Shown here: positions 61,230-64,000 of the stretch, piece after piece
Numbering within the stretch: the stretch's first letter is position 1
How the letters are laid out: each line of letters starts with the position of its first letter
NCBI RefSeq assembly: GCF_008868125.1
Contig: NZ_WAAQ01000001.1
Location: 1,116,001 to 1,180,000, forward strand
Direction: 5' to 3'
DNA length: 64,000 bases
Source: Microbacterium maritypicum
Lineage (GTDB): Bacteria; Actinomycetota; Actinomycetes; Actinomycetales; Microbacteriaceae
The notes under the pieces: generated by a model
The model's database searches: none
Told to the model about the DNA's origin: nothing
The model's input: only the letters and a program-made list of their open reading frames with translations
Program-made: the position numbers and the translations under genes

Positions 61230-62354
61230 ATGGCGCTGCGTGTTGGCGTGATCGGCGGAGGACAGCTGGCCCGGATGATGATCGCTCCGGCGGTCGAACT
61301 CGGACTCGAACTGCGAGTGCTCGCCGAGGGTGAAGGGATGTCCGCCGGACTCGCGGCCACCGCGGTCGGCGACTACCGGGATCTGGAGACCGTGCGCGCC
61401 TTCGCGGCCGACGTCGATGTCGTGACCTTCGACCACGAGCACGTGCCGCAGGACGTTCTCCGTCAGCTCGTCGCAGACGGCGTCGTCGTGCACCCGGGGC
61501 CGGACGCCCTCCAGTACGCGCAGGACAAGCTCGTGATGCGCGCGCGTCTCGCGGAACTCGGAGTGCCCCAGCCCGACTGGGCGGCTGTGCGCACCACGAC
61601 CGAGCTGCAGGCGTTCCTCGACGAGCACGCAGGAGCAGGAGTGGTGAAGACTCCGCGCGGAGGCTACGACGGCAAGGGCGTGCGCGTGGTCCGTGCAGCA
61701 CAGGACGCGCAGGACTGGCTGGAAGCGCTCGCCGAGGGGGAGGCGCTTCTCGTCGAGGAGCTCGTCCCGTTCGTGCGCGAGCTCGCGCAGCAGGTCGCCC
61801 GTCGAGCGGGCGGTGAGATCGTCGCCTATCCCGTGGTGGAGACCGTTCAGCGTGACGGCGTGTGCGCCGAGGTCATCGCACCGGCCCCCGCCGCCGCCGA
61901 GCGCCTGACCGAGGTCGCGGAGGCGATCGGCCGCACCATCGCCGAAGGGCTCGGCGTGACCGGGATGCTCGCGGTCGAGCTGTTCGAGACCGACGACGAG
62001 CGCATCCTCGTGAACGAGCTTGCCATGCGGCCGCACAACAGCGGGCACTGGAGCCAGGACGGCGCCGTCACCGGCCAGTTCGAACAGCACCTGCGTGCCG
62101 TCGCCGATCTTCCTCTCGGGAGCACCGCGCCGCGAGCCGCGTGGTCCGTGATGGTCAACATCCTCGGCGGACCCGTCGAGGGGACGCTCGACGAGCGTTT
62201 CGGCGCGGCGATGGCCGAGCACCCGCAGGCGAAGATCCACACCTACGGGAAGGCGCCGAGACCGGGCCGCAAGGTCGGACATGTGAATGTCGCCGACGAC
62301 GACCTCGACGACGCGGTCTACGTCGCCAGGGCCGTCGCCGCACACTTCGACTGA
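61230..62354 (+). CDS. purK: 5-(carboxyamino)imidazole ribonucleotide synthase
   Basis: The 374-residue ATP-grasp enzyme has [12 protein letters not shown] at the N-terminus, [14 protein letters not shown] (phosphate-binding), LVEELVPF and [15 protein letters not shown]. It makes N5-CAIR from AIR, ATP and bicarbonate in purine synthesis. GGAGG precedes the ATG; in-frame starts from 61044 read unlike the family. It pairs with purE. Confidence 0.95.
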   Translation: MALRVGVIGGGQLARMMIAPAVELGLELRVLAEGEGMSAGLAATAVGDYRDLETVRAFAADVDVVTFDHEHVPQDVLRQLVADGVVVHPGPDALQYAQDKLVMRARLAELGVPQPDWAAVRTTTELQAFLDEHAGAGVVKTPRGGYDGKGVRVVRAAQDAQDWLEALAEGEALLVEELVPFVRELAQQVARRAGGEIVAYPVVETVQRDGVCAEVIAPAPAAAERLTEVAEAIGRTIAEGLGVTGMLAVELFETDDERILVNELAMRPHNSGHWSQDGAVTGQFEQHLRAVADLPLGSTAPRAAWSVMVNILGGPVEGTLDERFGAAMAEHPQAKIHTYGKAPRPGRKVGHVNVADDDLDDAVYVARAVAAHFD

Positions 62355-62446
62355 TCCGCAGCCCGCATCGCCTCTTCGCCGACACATGCGGGGCAAGAGG
62401 CGTGCCGTTCGGGGAATCTCACAGCGGCAGACCGTACCCTGATCTG

Positions 62447-62962
62447 GTGACCGAGCCACTGCACTCTTCCGCCGAGCCTCTGGTCGGCGTCGTGATGGGA
62501 TCCGACTCCGACTGGCGTGTGATGAGCGACGCGTCCCAGGCGCTCACGGACTTCGGCATCCCGCACGAGGTCGAGGTGGTATCCGCACACCGCACCCCGG
62601 ACAAGCTCATGTCGTATGCGCGAGAAGCGCGCTCGCGCGGCATCCGCGTCATCATCGCCGGCGCCGGGGGAGCAGCCCACCTTCCGGGAATGCTCGCCTC
62701 GATGACTCCGCTCCCCGTGGTGGGTGTCCCTGTGCCTCTCGCGTATCTCGACGGCATGGACTCCCTGCTGTCCATCGTGCAGATGCCCGCCGGCATCCCG
62801 GTCGCGACGGTCTCCATCGGCGGCGCTCGCAATGCGGGTCTGCTCGCCGCACGGATCCTCGGAACGGCCGACACCGCTCTCGCTGACCGCGTCGAGGAGT
62901 ACGCGCGCGATCTCGAGGCGCAGGTCGAGGAGAAGAACGAACGGCTGAAGGCCTCCCTGTGA
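62447..62962 (+). CDS. purE: N5-CAIR mutase
   Basis: The 171-residue PurE class I enzyme has [39 protein letters not shown] and [19 protein letters not shown]. It converts N5-CAIR to CAIR after PurK. TACCCT (62435-62440) stands six bases before the GTG, so it has its own leaderless promoter, besides possible readthrough from purK. Its stop overlaps the next start by GTGA. Confidence 0.95.
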   Translation: MTEPLHSSAEPLVGVVMGSDSDWRVMSDASQALTDFGIPHEVEVVSAHRTPDKLMSYAREARSRGIRVIIAGAGGAAHLPGMLASMTPLPVVGVPVPLAYLDGMDSLLSIVQMPAGIPVATVSIGGARNAGLLAARILGTADTALADRVEEYARDLEAQVEEKNERLKASL

Positions 62963-64000
62963 CTCTTGCGCCTCCGCGCGCAACACGGCGCCCGCTGATC
63001 GAGACCCGGCCGCTGCGGCACCCGGACTCCGCCGATTCGGGGATGATGGCCAAACGCGGGTGGTGGCTGGTCGCCGTGAACCTTCTGGTGCCGGGCTCCG
63101 CCCAGGTCCTCGCCGGCAACCGCCGCCTCGGCCGTTTCGGTCTCGGCGCCACACTGGTCTCCTGGGTCCTCGCGATCGTCGCTCTCGGACTCGCGCTCTT
63201 CGCACGCCCTGTCCTGCTGTGGCTCACGATCGGTGGCGGTTTCTTCTCGGCCGCCGTACTGACGATCGTTCAGGTGCTGCTGGTGGGATACGTCGTGCTC
63301 TGGGTGGTGCTCACGTTCGACACTCTGCGCCTGGTGCGTCTCGTGAAGGTGCCAGGAGTCTCCCGACTCGCCATCCCGGTCGTGGCGCTGGTACTGCTGG
63401 GACTCGTCGGCGGCGGGGCGGGATACGCAGCCACCGCCGTCGGATCGGTGCGCAACACCATCGGCTCGATCTTCGGACAGAGCGGTCCCAGTGTGCAGCC
63501 CAGCGACGGCTACTACAACATCCTCCTCCTCGGAGCCGACAGCGGCGACGGCCGCGACTCCATGAGGTTCGACAGCATCTCGGTGGTCTCGGTGAACGCC
63601 GACACCGGTGCCGTGACGATCACCGGCATCCCCCGAGAGCTCCCCAATGCGCCGTTCAGCGACGGCAGCCCGATGCAGGAGCTGTATCCGGAGGGGTTCG
63701 AGGGCCACAGCTCCTCTACCTGCGGCTGGAACGGATGGATGAACCACGTGCGCAACGCCGCCGAGGTCTGCCGGGAAGACGCCGGCGCCGGTCTCTACCC
63801 CGACGCCGTGGCCAACGGGTCGGAACCGGGTATCGAGGCGACGAAGGATGCGGCCGAAGGCGTACTCGGGATCGAGATCCCGTACTACGTGTTCGTCGAC
63901 ATGCACGGCTTCGCTGAGCTCGTCGATGCACTGGGTGGTGTCGAGATCGACGTCACGGAGCGGCTGCCCAAGGGTGGTCCGCCCGAGGGGTGGACGGGCA
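62959..64000 (+). CDS. LytR-CpsA-Psr (LCP) family protein, partial
   Basis: The gene starts at GTG 62959, overlapping purE by four bases, and runs past the window end, so only about 347 residues are seen. Three to four hydrophobic segments (about residues 34-155) lead to an extracytoplasmic LCP domain with [38 protein letters not shown] and [14 protein letters not shown] proteins attach teichoic acids or other glycopolymers to peptidoglycan, in line with the upstream cluster. An alternative ATG lies at 63043. Confidence 0.88.
   Translation, partial: MTLAPPRATRRPLIETRPLRHPDSADSGMMAKRGWWLVAVNLLVPGSAQVLAGNRRLGRFGLGATLVSWVLAIVALGLALFARPVLLWLTIGGGFFSAAVLTIVQVLLVGYVVLWVVLTFDTLRLVRLVKVPGVSRLAIPVVALVLLGLVGGGAGYAATAVGSVRNTIGSIFGQSGPSVQPSDGYYNILLLGADSGDGRDSMRFDSISVVSVNADTGAVTITGIPRELPNAPFSDGSPMQELYPEGFEGHSSSTCGWNGWMNHVRNAAEVCREDAGAGLYPDAVANGSEPGIEATKDAAEGVLGIEIPYYVFVDMHGFAELVDALGGVEIDVTERLPKGGPPEGWTG

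Noticed and set aside
1..64000. CRISPR array, intact insertion sequence, rRNA operon or prophage
   Set aside because: No regularly spaced repeats, transposase frames with terminal repeats, rRNA sequence or phage structural genes were seen.

Overview
The window is a stretch of high-GC actinobacterial chromosome (65 and 75% in two lines counted by hand), most like Microbacteriaceae such as Microbacterium. The gene set fits this: DUF3107, DUF3117, UPF0182, an AdnAB-type helicase-nuclease, Mrp beside an MgtE-N protein, and GTG starts with purine-rich leaders or no leader. Genus assignment is inference; no rRNA is present. Almost every base is ordinary core chromosome. The only clearly accessory piece is a small insertion beside the initiator tRNA gene (about 48,964-50,516).

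Layout. 1-8.4 kb: CPBP protease, TypA, a secreted transglycosylase-like protein, a glutaminase-MFS operon, and a XRE-cupin regulator divergent from azlCD. 8.4-17.3 kb: fdxA-dapC, gltA with a structured leader, a DEAD-box helicase, divergent dapD/dapE, a mannosyltransferase and DUF3117. dapC, dapD and dapE are the succinylase-branch enzymes for diaminopimelate and lysine. 17.3-31.6 kb: O-methyltransferase, TatB, an Mrp/DUF1003/MgtE-N operon, a stress-type membrane protein, aminopeptidase P with two small partners, a membrane-anchored EEP hydrolase, a PHP phosphoesterase, a RhlE helicase, a ferritin-like protein and DUF3107. 31.7-48.9 kb: a DNA repair block (adnA-adnB, NudC, UvrD2-like) mixed with a catalytically degenerate APH-fold protein, a lone cyclodehydratase-like protein, a DUF2342 protein, a PDZ-Lon protease and UPF0182.

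48.9-50.6 kb: a lower-GC methyltransferase gene and a frameshifted, 5'-truncated serine recombinase relic lie between two perfect terminators, next to tRNA-fMet. 50.7-64 kb: a nitrilase-family hydrolase, an aminotransferase, HtrA, a wall-glycopolymer cluster (three CDP-glycerol glycerophosphotransferase-family genes and one GT2), BirA, a PH-domain protein, purK-purE and the start of an LCP-family ligase. The LCP protein is the expected last step in attaching such polymers to peptidoglycan.

A regulatory pattern runs through the window. At least sixteen genes have a TANNNT -10 hexamer exactly 6 or 7 bases before the start codon, which predicts leaderless mRNAs. I found no CRISPR array, intact insertion sequence, rRNA or complete prophage.
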